Source: Novosphingobium sp. (GTDB lineage: Bacteria > Pseudomonadota > Alphaproteobacteria > Sphingomonadales > Sphingomonadaceae). From it: 11,529 nucleotides of DNA. Under the pieces are notes generated by a model. That model was given only the letters and a program-made list of their open reading frames with translations. It did not search any database and was not told where the DNA came from. Each line of letters opens with the position of its first letter. The first letter of the stretch is position 1. The stretch spans positions 1 to 11,529 of the forward strand of contig JAURNJ010000113.1 in NCBI GenBank assembly GCA_030830245.1, written 5' to 3'. This document shows, in pieces, positions 6,468 to 11,529 of this stretch. A program made the position numbers and the translations under genes.

Positions 6468-7130
6468 ATGAATCCCCGCACCCGCCTTACCCTCGTAGCG
6501 CTTTTTGCCGCATCGGCTATCGGCGGGCTGACAGGCTGCAAGACACAGGGCGAGCTGGTGGTCGATGAGAGCGTGGGCGTCACGGCGGTGCGCTCCCGCT
6601 GCCCTTCGGTCGGCATCCCCAACTATACCGGGGACGTCACCTTGTTCGGACCGGGCGGGCAACGAACAGCGGGCAATATCGATGTCGTTGCCGTGATGAC
6701 CAATGTGCGTTCGCAGTGTTCCGAATCGCCCGAGCAGGTCGTCTCGACTGCCACGTTCGACGTGCTCGCCCGGCGTTCCGACACGCGCGGCGCGCGGCAG
6801 GTGAGCATTCCTTACTTTGTGAGTGTCGTGCGCGGCACCGGCGAAGTTGTGAGCAAGCGGATCGGCCAGGTGACCGTCAATTTCGCCGATGGACAGGAAC
6901 GCGCTTCCGCATCGGGATCGGGCGCAGGCTATGTGGATGGCGCAGAAGCGACCTTGCCGCCAGACATTCGCGAGAAAATCACGCGCAAGCGTCGCGCTGG
7001 CGATGCCGATGCGGCGATCGACCCGCTAGCCGATCCGGAAGTTCGCGCCGCGCTAGCGCGCGCCGATTTCGAATTGCTGGTCGGCTTCCAGCTCAGCCAG
7101 GATGAGCTTGCCTACAACGCGACGCGTTGA
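6468..7130 (+). CDS. Putative lipoprotein of unknown function
   Basis: Unrecognised 220-residue protein. A lipoprotein signal is visible: basic start (MNPRTR), hydrophobic core LTLVALFAASAIGG (7-20) and lipobox L-T-G-C with C24 as the lipidated residue, followed by K25, so outer-membrane sorting is plausible. The mature part has two cysteines (C45, C84) that could form a disulphide, a beta-rich middle (VSIPYFVSVVRGTGEVVSKR, about 112-131), a small-residue stretch ASASGSGAGYVDG and a charged C-terminal third (REKITRKRRAGDADAAID, then PEVRAALARADFELLVGFQL). Start ATG 6468 has GAGGA (6456-6460) with 7-nt spacing. It is divergent from ispH and converges on plsC with only 6 nt between stops. Lipoproteins of this outline seem familiar from Sphingomonadales, but I assign no function. 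Confidence 0.82.
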   Translation: MNPRTRLTLVALFAASAIGGLTGCKTQGELVVDESVGVTAVRSRCPSVGIPNYTGDVTLFGPGGQRTAGNIDVVAVMTNVRSQCSESPEQVVSTATFDVLARRSDTRGARQVSIPYFVSVVRGTGEVVSKRIGQVTVNFADGQERASASGSGAGYVDGAEATLPPDIREKITRKRRAGDADAAIDPLADPEVRAALARADFELLVGFQLSQDELAYNATR

Positions 7131-7136
7131 TTCGGT

Positions 7137-7901
7137 CTATCCCCTGGCCCTTACGAGCGCTTCCCTTGCCGCCGCAGCGATTGCCTTGCGGTCTGCAAGA
7201 TCGGCTTGGGCAAGCGCAGGCAGCAGGTGCACGGTCAGCCGCACGGGTCGCCAACGCGCCGCAATTTTCAGGTAACTCAGGCCGCCAGGCTCTTCACCTA
7301 CCCAGGCGATGGCCTGCGTTTCCGCGCCATAGTCGAGCCATACAGGATGGACCGAGACACCCTGCGGCACCGGGGTGAGTGCTGAAAGCAGGGACGACTT
7401 GAATGGCAGGAACCCGGTGCCATCGCTTGTGGTGCCTTCGGGAAAGATCGCCAGTGCGCCGTTTTCGCCAATGGCCTCGCGCACCTGCTCGACCTGACGC
7501 GCGACGCTCGAGCGATCGTGGCGGGCGACGAAGACAGTATCGTTTAGTCGGCACAGCCAATGCAGCCAGCCGTGCGCAACCAGGCCGTCGTTGGCAACGA
7601 AGGCGGTTCCGGTCACAGCGCCGAGCGCCGGGATGTCCAGCCAGGATACGTGGTTGGCGATCAGGAACACCCCACGCCGTAACCGGGCGCCGCGCACCTC
7701 TATGCGCAAGCCCAGGATCGAGTTGACGCCTGCGAAGAACAGCCGGGGGACCGGGTTGCGGGACGTAAACGGGCGGCATAGCGCGAACAACGGCAGAACC
7801 AGCAGCAGCCAAAGGACAAGAGCCAGACTTCGCGTTGCAATCAGCGTCCAGCCCACCAGGCCCGGTCGGGCTCGATTGGCAGGGGCGAGCGTAGCGTTCA
7901 C
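7137..7901 (-). CDS. plsC: 1-acyl-sn-glycerol-3-phosphate acyltransferase family protein
   Basis: PlsC-type acyltransferase that acylates lysophosphatidic acid to phosphatidic acid at the inner membrane. The 254-residue protein has a membrane segment at about 21-42, then the catalytic block I motif H-x4-D as NHVSWLD (H84, D89), block II around the ARHDRSS region (126-132), block III FPEGTTSDG (153-161) and a block IV-like VSVHPVWLDY. It starts at GTG 7901, overlapping the fur stop by 4 nt (GTGA), so it is probably coupled to fur. Last gene of the Nfu-tsaB-rimI-mucR-fur-plsC run. The family also contains lysophospholipid and ornithine-lipid (OlsA-type) acyltransferases, so the exact acceptor is not proven. 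Confidence 0.92.
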   Translation of the reverse strand: MNATLAPANRARPGLVGWTLIATRSLALVLWLLLVLPLFALCRPFTSRNPVPRLFFAGVNSILGLRIEVRGARLRRGVFLIANHVSWLDIPALGAVTGTAFVANDGLVAHGWLHWLCRLNDTVFVARHDRSSVARQVEQVREAIGENGALAIFPEGTTSDGTGFLPFKSSLLSALTPVPQGVSVHPVWLDYGAETQAIAWVGEEPGGLSYLKIAARWRPVRLTVHLLPALAQADLADRKAIAAAAREALVRARG

Positions 7902-8341
7902 GTGTCTGGGTCGGTGCCTTCTCGGCCCAGGCGAACGCCGAACAGCTCCATGCGGTGGTCGACCAGGCGGAAACCCAGGCGTTCGGCGATCACACGCTGC
8001 AAAGCCTCGAGTTCGGGATCGACAAACTCGATAACCTTGCCCGTCTCGACATCGATCATGTGGTCATGATGCGCTTCGGGCGCGGCCTCGTAGCGTGCGC
8101 GACCGTCACCAAAATCATGGCGGTCGAGAATGCCTGCCTCCTCGAACAGGCGCACCGTGCGGTAAACGGTGGCAATCGAGATGCCTGCATCAAGCGCGCT
8201 CGCGCGCTTGTGCAGTTCCTCGACATCGGGATGGTCCTCGCTTTCGGACAGCACGCGGGCAATGATCCGGCGCTGCTCGGTTATGCGCAGGCCACGCTCG
8301 GCACAAAGGGCTTCGATGTCGATCGGCTGGCGCAAGAGCAA
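7898..8341 (-). CDS. fur: Fur family transcriptional regulator (ferric uptake regulator)
   Basis: Metal-responsive DNA-binding repressor. A winged helix covers about residues 1-85, with ITEQRRIIARVL (20-31) and recognition helix SIATVYRTVRLFEEAGIL (55-72). The dimerisation domain holds the metal residues H91, H92, D93 and H94 (HHDHMID), E105 (GKVIEF) and H129. It has neither the E. coli-type C-terminal Cys-x2-Cys structural zinc sites nor the haem motif of Irr, which is the pattern of alphaproteobacterial Fur/Mur. Some alphaproteobacterial versions sense manganese, so iron as effector is inference. The start is uncertain: TTG 8341 gives MLLRQPIDIEAL and TTG 8335 gives MRQPIDIEAL, neither with a strong ribosome site. 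The 147-residue length is normal. Next to plsC (4-nt overlap) and 97 nt downstream of mucR. Confidence 0.93.
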   Translation of the reverse strand: MLLRQPIDIEALCAERGLRITEQRRIIARVLSESEDHPDVEELHKRASALDAGISIATVYRTVRLFEEAGILDRHDFGDGRARYEAAPEAHHDHMIDVETGKVIEFVDPELEALQRVIAERLGFRLVDHRMELFGVRLGREGTDPDT

Positions 8342-8365
8342 ACTCGTTTGCTGGGTGGAGCGCGC

Positions 8366-8394
8366 ACGTTACCGCCCGCCGCCGCGCTTCACAA
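8366..8394 (-). promoter_or_regulatory. Possible fur promoter
   Basis: On the minus strand TTGTGA (8394-8389) and TAACGT (8371-8366) are 17 nt apart, 4/6 and 3/6 matches to the sigma-70 boxes, which would start RNA about 18 nt before TTG 8341. The -35 box overlaps the loop of the hairpin at 8383-8399. Weak by sequence alone. Confidence 0.25.
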
Positions 8395-8399
8395 GCGCG
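8383..8399. repeat. Perfect 7-bp hairpin with 3-nt loop upstream of fur
   Basis: CGCGCTT (8383-8389), loop CAC, AAGCGCG (8393-8399). It lies 40 nt downstream of the mucR stop and about 42 nt upstream of fur. No T-run follows on either strand, so it is not a classical intrinsic terminator. It could be a weak terminator or attenuator between mucR and fur, or an operator. Confidence 0.4.
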
Positions 8400-8438
8400 A
8401 TGGCGTTGCCGTTTCAGCAAAAATCGGGAATTTGCGGC

Positions 8439-8882
8439 TCAGACCTTAGCTTTGGGCTTGCGACCGCGCTTGACGCCAGGTTTGCGGCCCAAGCCGATCT
8501 TCACCGCCAGTTCGCGACGCTTTTCCGCATAGTTGGGCGCAACCATCGGGTAGTCGGCAGGAAGGTTCCAGCGCGCGCGATACTGCTCAGGCGTCAGGTT
8601 GTAGTGCGTCATCAAGTGGCGCTTGAGCATTTTCAGCTTCTTGCCGTCTTCAAGACACACGATGTAGTCCGGCTTGACAGAAGCGCGAACAGAAACCGCC
8701 GGTTCGGGGCGAGCTTCGACCGGGGCCGGGGCGCTGCCGAGACCGGCCAGTGCACCGTATACATTGGTGATCAGCGAGGGCAGTTCATCGCCAGCAACAT
8801 TGTTGTTGCTTACGTGAGCTGCAACGATGTCCGACGTCAACGTAATCAGCGTTTCGGTCATGTCTGAAGAATTGTTTTCCAT
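8439..8882 (-). CDS. mucR: MucR/Ros family zinc-finger transcriptional regulator
   Basis: DNA-binding regulator of the alphaproteobacterial Ros/MucR family. Relatives control exopolysaccharide, motility, virulence and cell-cycle genes, and often their own promoter. In the 147-residue form the N-terminal 60 residues (MTETLITLTSDIVAAHVSNN...) are the oligomerisation region and an Ala/Pro linker follows. The zinc-finger core is VCLEDGKKLKMLKRHLMTHY, where the ligands are Cys, Asp (in place of the second Cys of Ros), His and His. The family signature LTPEQYRARWNLPADYPMVA and YAEKRRELAVKIGLGR follow, and a basic GRKPGVKRGRKPKAKV tail ends the protein. Start: the frame is open to 9068, but that part lies inside the rimI end and has no ribosome site, whereas ATG 8882 has GAGGA at 8887-8891. 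It sits 100 nt after rimI, a larger gap than elsewhere in the run, so it probably has its own promoter. Confidence 0.93.
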   Translation of the reverse strand: MENNSSDMTETLITLTSDIVAAHVSNNNVAGDELPSLITNVYGALAGLGSAPAPVEARPEPAVSVRASVKPDYIVCLEDGKKLKMLKRHLMTHYNLTPEQYRARWNLPADYPMVAPNYAEKRRELAVKIGLGRKPGVKRGRKPKAKV

Positions 8883-8886
8883 TTTG

Positions 8887-8891
8887 TCCTC
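8887..8891 (-). promoter_or_regulatory. Ribosome binding site that fixes the mucR start
   Basis: GAGGA lies 4 nt before ATG 8882 on the minus strand. The upstream candidate ATG at 8924 and the downstream one at 8861 have none. Confidence 0.6.
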
Positions 8892-8912
8892 ATAGTGCGA
8901 CCCGTCATGGAC

Positions 8913-8968
8913 TGTGTGACTCATGTACGGTTGAGGCGGCGGATTAGGCCCATGAATGTGGTCACACA
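8913..8968. promoter_or_regulatory. Inverted repeat in the mucR upstream region, candidate operator
   Basis: TGTGTGAC (8913-8920) and GTCACACA (8961-8968) are perfect 8-nt inverted arms 40 nt apart, in the gap between rimI and mucR. The distal arm overlaps a possible -35 box (TTGTGT, minus strand 8969-8964), which is 17 nt from a weak TAATCC (8946-8941). MucR proteins commonly repress themselves, so an autoregulatory or looping operator is a fair guess, but these arms are not a known MucR site. Confidence 0.4.
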
Positions 8969-8982
8969 AGAGGAAACTTGAA

Positions 8983-9459
8983 TCAATTCGTATCGAACGA
9001 TAACGCAAAAGTAACCGCGTCGATCCGCTCGCCTGATTTGGTTCGATAATAGTTGGAGCGCTCGCCAACCGGCTCGAAGCCGGAACGCCGATAAAGGCGT
9101 TCGGCGGGATTGCCTCGCCGCATTTCGAGGAACAGGCGAGTCACACCCTTGCCTTGTGCTTCTTGCAGCAGCGCGTCCATCAGCTTGCCGCCAAGTCCGC
9201 GTTCGCGCCACTGCGGGTGCACCGCGAGCAGCAGCAGTTCCGCCTCTCCGGCAACGGTGCGCGTAAGGGTAAACCCGGCGGCGGGTTCGCCCGGCCTGGC
9301 GGCTTCGCCATCCCTGGCAACAAGGAAATAGTCGCACAGCCCGGTGACGAGCGCATCCTCGACCTGGCGGCGGGTCCAGGCCTCGCCCCAGTGTGGATCG
9401 AACGCATGATCCATCACCGCCATCAACCGGTCGAGATCGTCGCGCTGCATCGTTGCCAT
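8983..9459 (-). CDS. rimI: GNAT N-acetyltransferase, ribosomal protein alanine acetyltransferase RimI
   Basis: Acetyl-CoA-dependent N-terminal acetyltransferase; RimI of E. coli modifies ribosomal protein S18. The 158-residue length is normal. Visible GNAT features: the beta4-alpha3 acetyl-CoA motif AELLLLAVHPQWRERGLGGKLMDALL (72-97), whose pyrophosphate loop is RERGLGG, then LFLEMRRGNPAERLYRRSGFEPVGERSNYYR, the RimI-type end with the N-x-x-A-x-x-L-Y-x-x-x-G-F pattern and the tyrosine pair. Start ATG 9459 overlaps the tsaB stop by 1 nt (TGATG), with a GGGGG stretch about 8 nt upstream. The tsaB-rimI pairing is conserved in many bacteria and supports the call. The true substrate here is not proven. 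Confidence 0.93.
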   Translation of the reverse strand: MATMQRDDLDRLMAVMDHAFDPHWGEAWTRRQVEDALVTGLCDYFLVARDGEAARPGEPAAGFTLTRTVAGEAELLLLAVHPQWRERGLGGKLMDALLQEAQGKGVTRLFLEMRRGNPAERLYRRSGFEPVGERSNYYRTKSGERIDAVTFALSFDTN

Positions 9460-10076
9460 CAGGCGACCCCCGGCAACCTGGCATCAGGATCGCGCCCGTA
9501 GATCGGGTCGAGGCTGCCGAGCAGGGCATCCTCGCCAAGCAGGGCGAGCTCTCGGGCATCAGGAAGGATCGGCAGTGCTTTGCCGAAGCCTCGCGCTGCG
9601 ACCAGTGCTTCAGCCTGACTGCCCGCAATCACCTCTTCCCGCACGGTATCGATAGCCTGTTCGGGGCGAAGCGAGGCAAGCGGTCGCATTGACACGCCGT
9701 CTGCGCCAAATACTTCGACGAACCATTCGCCGTGCCCGCCGGTCATCGCCACGCCGACCGGCGTCTGGCCAGCCTGGTTGCGCGCCATGGCGGCGACCAA
9801 TCCCATCGTGGGAAAGCCGACAGCCTTGCTGCCCCACGCGAGGGCAAGAGCGCGGGCGGCGGCAAGCGCGACCCGCACGCCCGTGAAACTTCCCGGACCA
9901 AGACCAACTGCAATTCTCTCGGCGCGGCCCTTGTCCGGGAGTTCGGCAACCATCGGCACCAGCCGTTCAGCATGGCCGCGACCCAACAGCTCGAAACGCC
10001 CCGCAAGAAGCGCCCCATCTGCGAAGAGCGCTGCGGAGCAGGCCCCGGTCGAACATTCGATAGCGAGCGTTCGCAC
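9459..10076 (-). CDS. tsaB: tRNA t6A37 threonylcarbamoyltransferase complex, dimerisation subunit TsaB
   Basis: Non-catalytic partner of TsaD and TsaE in adding threonylcarbamoyl to A37 of ANN-decoding tRNAs. The 205-residue protein has an ASKHA-type N-terminus: MRTLAIECSTGACSAALFAD (1-20) with the family I-(D/E)-x-S pattern, GHAERLVPMVAEL (34-46) and the TsaB signature VGLGPGSFTGVRVALAAARA (57-76), followed by the shortened C-terminal half typical of the family. It starts at GTG 10076, 13 nt after the Nfu stop, with only a weak ribosome site. The only other t6A-related gene in the window is the linked rimI. Confidence 0.95.
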   Translation of the reverse strand: MRTLAIECSTGACSAALFADGALLAGRFELLGRGHAERLVPMVAELPDKGRAERIAVGLGPGSFTGVRVALAAARALALAWGSKAVGFPTMGLVAAMARNQAGQTPVGVAMTGGHGEWFVEVFGADGVSMRPLASLRPEQAIDTVREEVIAGSQAEALVAARGFGKALPILPDARELALLGEDALLGSLDPIYGRDPDARLPGVA

Positions 10077-10089
10077 CCCGGAGCCGAGC

Positions 10090-10668
10090 CTAGGCGGCGC
10101 GCACTTCGCTGACTTCGGGAACGTAATGCTTGAGCAGGCTCTCGATGCCCTGTTTCAGGGTCGCGCTCGATGATGGGCAGCCCGAGCAGGCACCCTGCAT
10201 GGACAGGTAGACTACGCCTTCGCGAAAGCCGCGATAGACGATGTCGCCGCCGTCATTGGCGACAGCCGGGCGCACCCGGGTTTCTATCAGGTCCTTGATC
10301 TGTGCGACGACGTCGGCGTCTGCAGGATCGTCGCCCAGGTCAGCGTCTTCGTCGGACGGTACGGCAATTGCCGACGCATCGCCGCCGGCGAACAAGGGCG
10401 CTTCGGAAACGAAATGATCGAGCAGGATCGCCACGACCTGCGGTTTCAGCGATGCCCATTCAATGCCTGGCGCGGCGGATACCGAAACGAAATCGGTGCC
10501 GAAGAACACGCCTGTCACGTCACCGAGGCCGAACAGTGCCTCGGCAAGCGGGGAGGCCGCGGCATCTTCGGGCGAGGCGAAGTCGCGGGTGCCAGCGCTC
10601 ATTACCTGCCTGCCGGGCAGGAACTTGATCGTTGCGGGATTGGGCGTGGTTTCGGTTTCGATATACAT
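10090..10668 (-). CDS. Nfu/NifU-type Fe-S cluster scaffold or carrier protein
   Basis: Binds and hands on Fe-S clusters in the cytoplasm. The 192-residue protein has two domains: an Nfu N-terminal domain (about 1-88: MYIETETTPNPATIKFLPGR; FFGTDFVSVS), then an acidic linker (DEDADLGDDPADAD) and a NifU-like C-terminal domain (about 122-190) with VRPAVANDGGDIVYRGF and the cluster-binding pair C161/C164 in GACSGCPSS. This is the mitochondrial NFU1-like architecture of alphaproteobacteria, not that of E. coli NfuA, whose N-terminal domain is A-type. ATG 10668 has no ribosome site, and the predicted promoter places the RNA start only 3-4 nt upstream, so the message may be near-leaderless. First gene of the run with tsaB, rimI, mucR, fur and plsC. 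Confidence 0.95.
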   Translation of the reverse strand: MYIETETTPNPATIKFLPGRQVMSAGTRDFASPEDAAASPLAEALFGLGDVTGVFFGTDFVSVSAAPGIEWASLKPQVVAILLDHFVSEAPLFAGGDASAIAVPSDEDADLGDDPADADVVAQIKDLIETRVRPAVANDGGDIVYRGFREGVVYLSMQGACSGCPSSSATLKQGIESLLKHYVPEVSEVRAA

Positions 10669-10677
10669 GATGGGGTT

Positions 10678-10705
10678 GATGTAGGACTAGGTGCGCTGTG
10701 GTCAA
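10678..10705 (-). promoter_or_regulatory. Probable sigma-70 promoter of the Nfu-tsaB-rimI run
   Basis: On the minus strand TTGACC (10705-10700) is followed after 16 nt by TACATC (10683-10678). The -35 matches 5/6 and the -10 3/6. RNA would begin near 10671-10672, giving a 3-4 nt leader, which fits the absent ribosome site. Confidence 0.45.
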
Positions 10706-10708
10706 GGG

Positions 10709-10724
10709 ATCGCAGCGTATCGCA
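10709..10724. promoter_or_regulatory. Direct repeat next to the Nfu -35 box, candidate activator site
   Basis: On the minus strand TGCGAT-N4-TGCGAT, period 10 bp, ends 3 nt before the -35 box. Two hexamers on one helix face beside a -35 are typical of tandem activator binding. The cognate protein is unknown. Confidence 0.35.
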
Positions 10725-10755
10725 CTGTTCACTGGCCCTTAACGCCGCTGGCCCC

Positions 10756-10761
10756 TATAGA
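10756..10761 (+). promoter_or_regulatory. Possible -10 box of the M16 protease gene
   Basis: TATAGA ends 6 nt before ATG 10768, so RNA would start at or beside the A of the start codon (leaderless). No ribosome site is present, which agrees, but there is no good -35: TGGCCC at 10733-10738 is at the right spacing with poor match. Confidence 0.25.
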
Positions 10762-10767
10762 CTGACG

Positions 10768-11529
10768 ATGCACTTCAAAAAGCTTATCGCGGCGAGCCTT
10801 GCCGTCGCCGCTGTGTTTCTATCTGTCGTCCCGCCTGCCCTCGCCAAGGCGCAGGTTCCCTGGCTCTACGAGAACAGCGATGTCCCCCCGGATCCCGATT
10901 GGACTTTCGGAGAACTGGACAACGGCGTGCGCTATGCCGTGCGGCCCAACGGGGTGCCGCCGGGGCAGGTTTCAATCCGCATCCGGGTCGATGCAGGTTC
11001 GCTCAATGAGCGTGACGGCGAGGAGGGCTATGCGCACCTTCTCGAACACCTGCTGTTCCGTCAGTCGAAGTATCTGGCCGACGGTGCCGCCATTCCAACC
11101 TGGCAGCGGCTTGGCGCGAGCTTCGGCAGCGACACGAACGCCGAGACGACGCCCACGCAGACAGTCTACAAGCTCGATCTGCCTAATGCGACGCAGGCCT
11201 CGCTCGACGAGACCTTCAAGCTGCTCTCCGGCATGGTCACCGGCCCGACGCTCAGCGAGGCCAACATCGCTGCCGACGTACCCATCGTGCTGGCTGAAAT
11301 GCGCGAGCGCGGCGGGGCTGCCAAGCGCGTGCAGGAAGCGATGCGCGAAAGCTTTTACGAGGGTCAGCCGCTTGCCGAGCGCTCCCCCATCGGTACGACC
11401 GAATCGCTGAGGGCCGCCAACGCGCAAAGCGTGCGCGCCTTCTATTCGCGCTGGTATCGGCCGGCCAATGTCGTCGTCGTGGCGGCAGGCGGCGACAGTC
11501 CGGCTCCGCTCGAAGCGCTGATCCGCAAG
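10768..11529 (+). CDS. M16 family (insulinase/pitrilysin-like) zinc metalloprotease, N-terminal part
   Basis: First 254 codons, continuing past the window edge. The N-terminus is a signal peptide: basic start MHFKKL, hydrophobic core about 7-20 and an A-L-A cleavage site near residue 26, so the protein is probably periplasmic or surface-associated. The inverted zinc motif H-x-x-E-H is present as YAHLLEHLLF (H90, E93, H94). The third ligand is probably E177 in VLAEMRER, 83 residues on, a little more than the usual ~77. Other family pattern: the first beta-strand motif ELDNGVRYAVRPN (49-61) and the SRWYRPANVVVVAAGG block near the present end. Family proteins of this kind in Sphingomonadales are often about 900 residues with a second, inactive M16 domain; this cannot be checked here. 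Start ATG 10768 is supported by the signal peptide. Divergent from the Nfu gene. Confidence 0.93.
   Translation, partial: MHFKKLIAASLAVAAVFLSVVPPALAKAQVPWLYENSDVPPDPDWTFGELDNGVRYAVRPNGVPPGQVSIRIRVDAGSLNERDGEEGYAHLLEHLLFRQSKYLADGAAIPTWQRLGASFGSDTNAETTPTQTVYKLDLPNATQASLDETFKLLSGMVTGPTLSEANIAADVPIVLAEMRERGGAAKRVQEAMRESFYEGQPLAERSPIGTTESLRAANAQSVRAFYSRWYRPANVVVVAAGGDSPAPLEALIRK

Noticed and set aside
5440..7901. Shared N-terminal residues MNATL in IspH and the PlsC-like protein, considered as a gene conversion or duplicated leader.
   Set aside because: Codons differ, the start codons differ (ATG versus GTG) and the similarity ends after five residues, so coincidence is the simpler reading.
8913..8968. 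The TGTGTGAC/GTCACACA arms as a CRP/FNR-type site.
   Set aside because: CRP/FNR sites need half-sites about 4-6 nt apart. Here the arms are 40 nt apart and neither has a proper partner half-site next to it.
8883..9068. A 62-codon N-terminal extension of mucR that would overlap the end of rimI.
   Set aside because: The extension does not resemble MucR, lacks a ribosome site and would translate the intergenic operator-like region. ATG 8882 has GAGGA just upstream.
1..11529. CRISPR array, tRNA/rRNA genes, insertion sequence, integrase, phage or toxin-antitoxin genes.
   Set aside because: I found no regularly spaced repeats, tRNA-like cloverleaf or CCA-ended segment, transposase or integrase motif. 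The intergenic gaps are all about 100 bp or less, too small for most of these.

Overview
The window is GC-rich chromosomal DNA from an alphaproteobacterium, most likely a member of the Sphingomonadales (Novosphingobium/Erythrobacter-like). The assignment rests on gene content and order: a MucR/Ros-type zinc-finger regulator, an alphaproteobacterial Fur with an HHDH-MID metal motif, the block ispH-thrB-rnhA, and the block Nfu-tsaB-rimI-mucR-fur-plsC. It is judged from protein sequence recalled by eye, not from a database search. Most genes are housekeeping and tightly packed, with 1-4 nt overlaps and many GTG/TTG starts. No tRNA, rRNA, CRISPR array, insertion sequence or phage gene was seen.

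Left end (1-1622, minus strand): a remnant of a Tad/Flp pilus locus. An intact prepilin peptidase (cpaA) is followed by one 349-residue reading frame. Its first ~157 residues are the N-terminal half of CpaB (RcpC) and its last ~192 residues are the C-terminal part of the inner-membrane platform protein TadB. In ordinary tad loci these proteins are separated by the rest of cpaB, the secretin, the CpaE/TadZ ATPase, the CpaF/TadA motor and the start of tadB. All of that is missing here and the join is in frame. This is the most unusual object in the window: either a real deletion that left a chimeric gene, or an assembly collapse.

Middle left (1727-3996, plus strand): an alpha/beta hydrolase and an FAD-dependent DAO-family oxidoreductase overlap by 4 nt, followed by a 60-residue YegP-like (DUF1508) protein. 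Middle (4006-6399, minus strand): ispH, thrB and rnhA form a compact operon for isoprenoid synthesis, threonine synthesis and RNA:DNA hybrid removal. Divergent from ispH is an unrecognised lipoprotein gene (6468-7130).

Right (7137-10668, minus strand): a six-gene run transcribed in the order Nfu-type Fe-S carrier, tsaB, rimI, mucR, fur, plsC. It joins Fe-S cluster delivery, tRNA t6A formation, ribosomal protein acetylation, two regulators and phospholipid acylation. Nfu has a recognisable promoter with a direct repeat just upstream and almost no leader. The mucR upstream region carries an 8-bp inverted repeat suited to an operator. At the right edge (10768 to the end) a secreted M16 zinc protease starts divergently and runs off the window.
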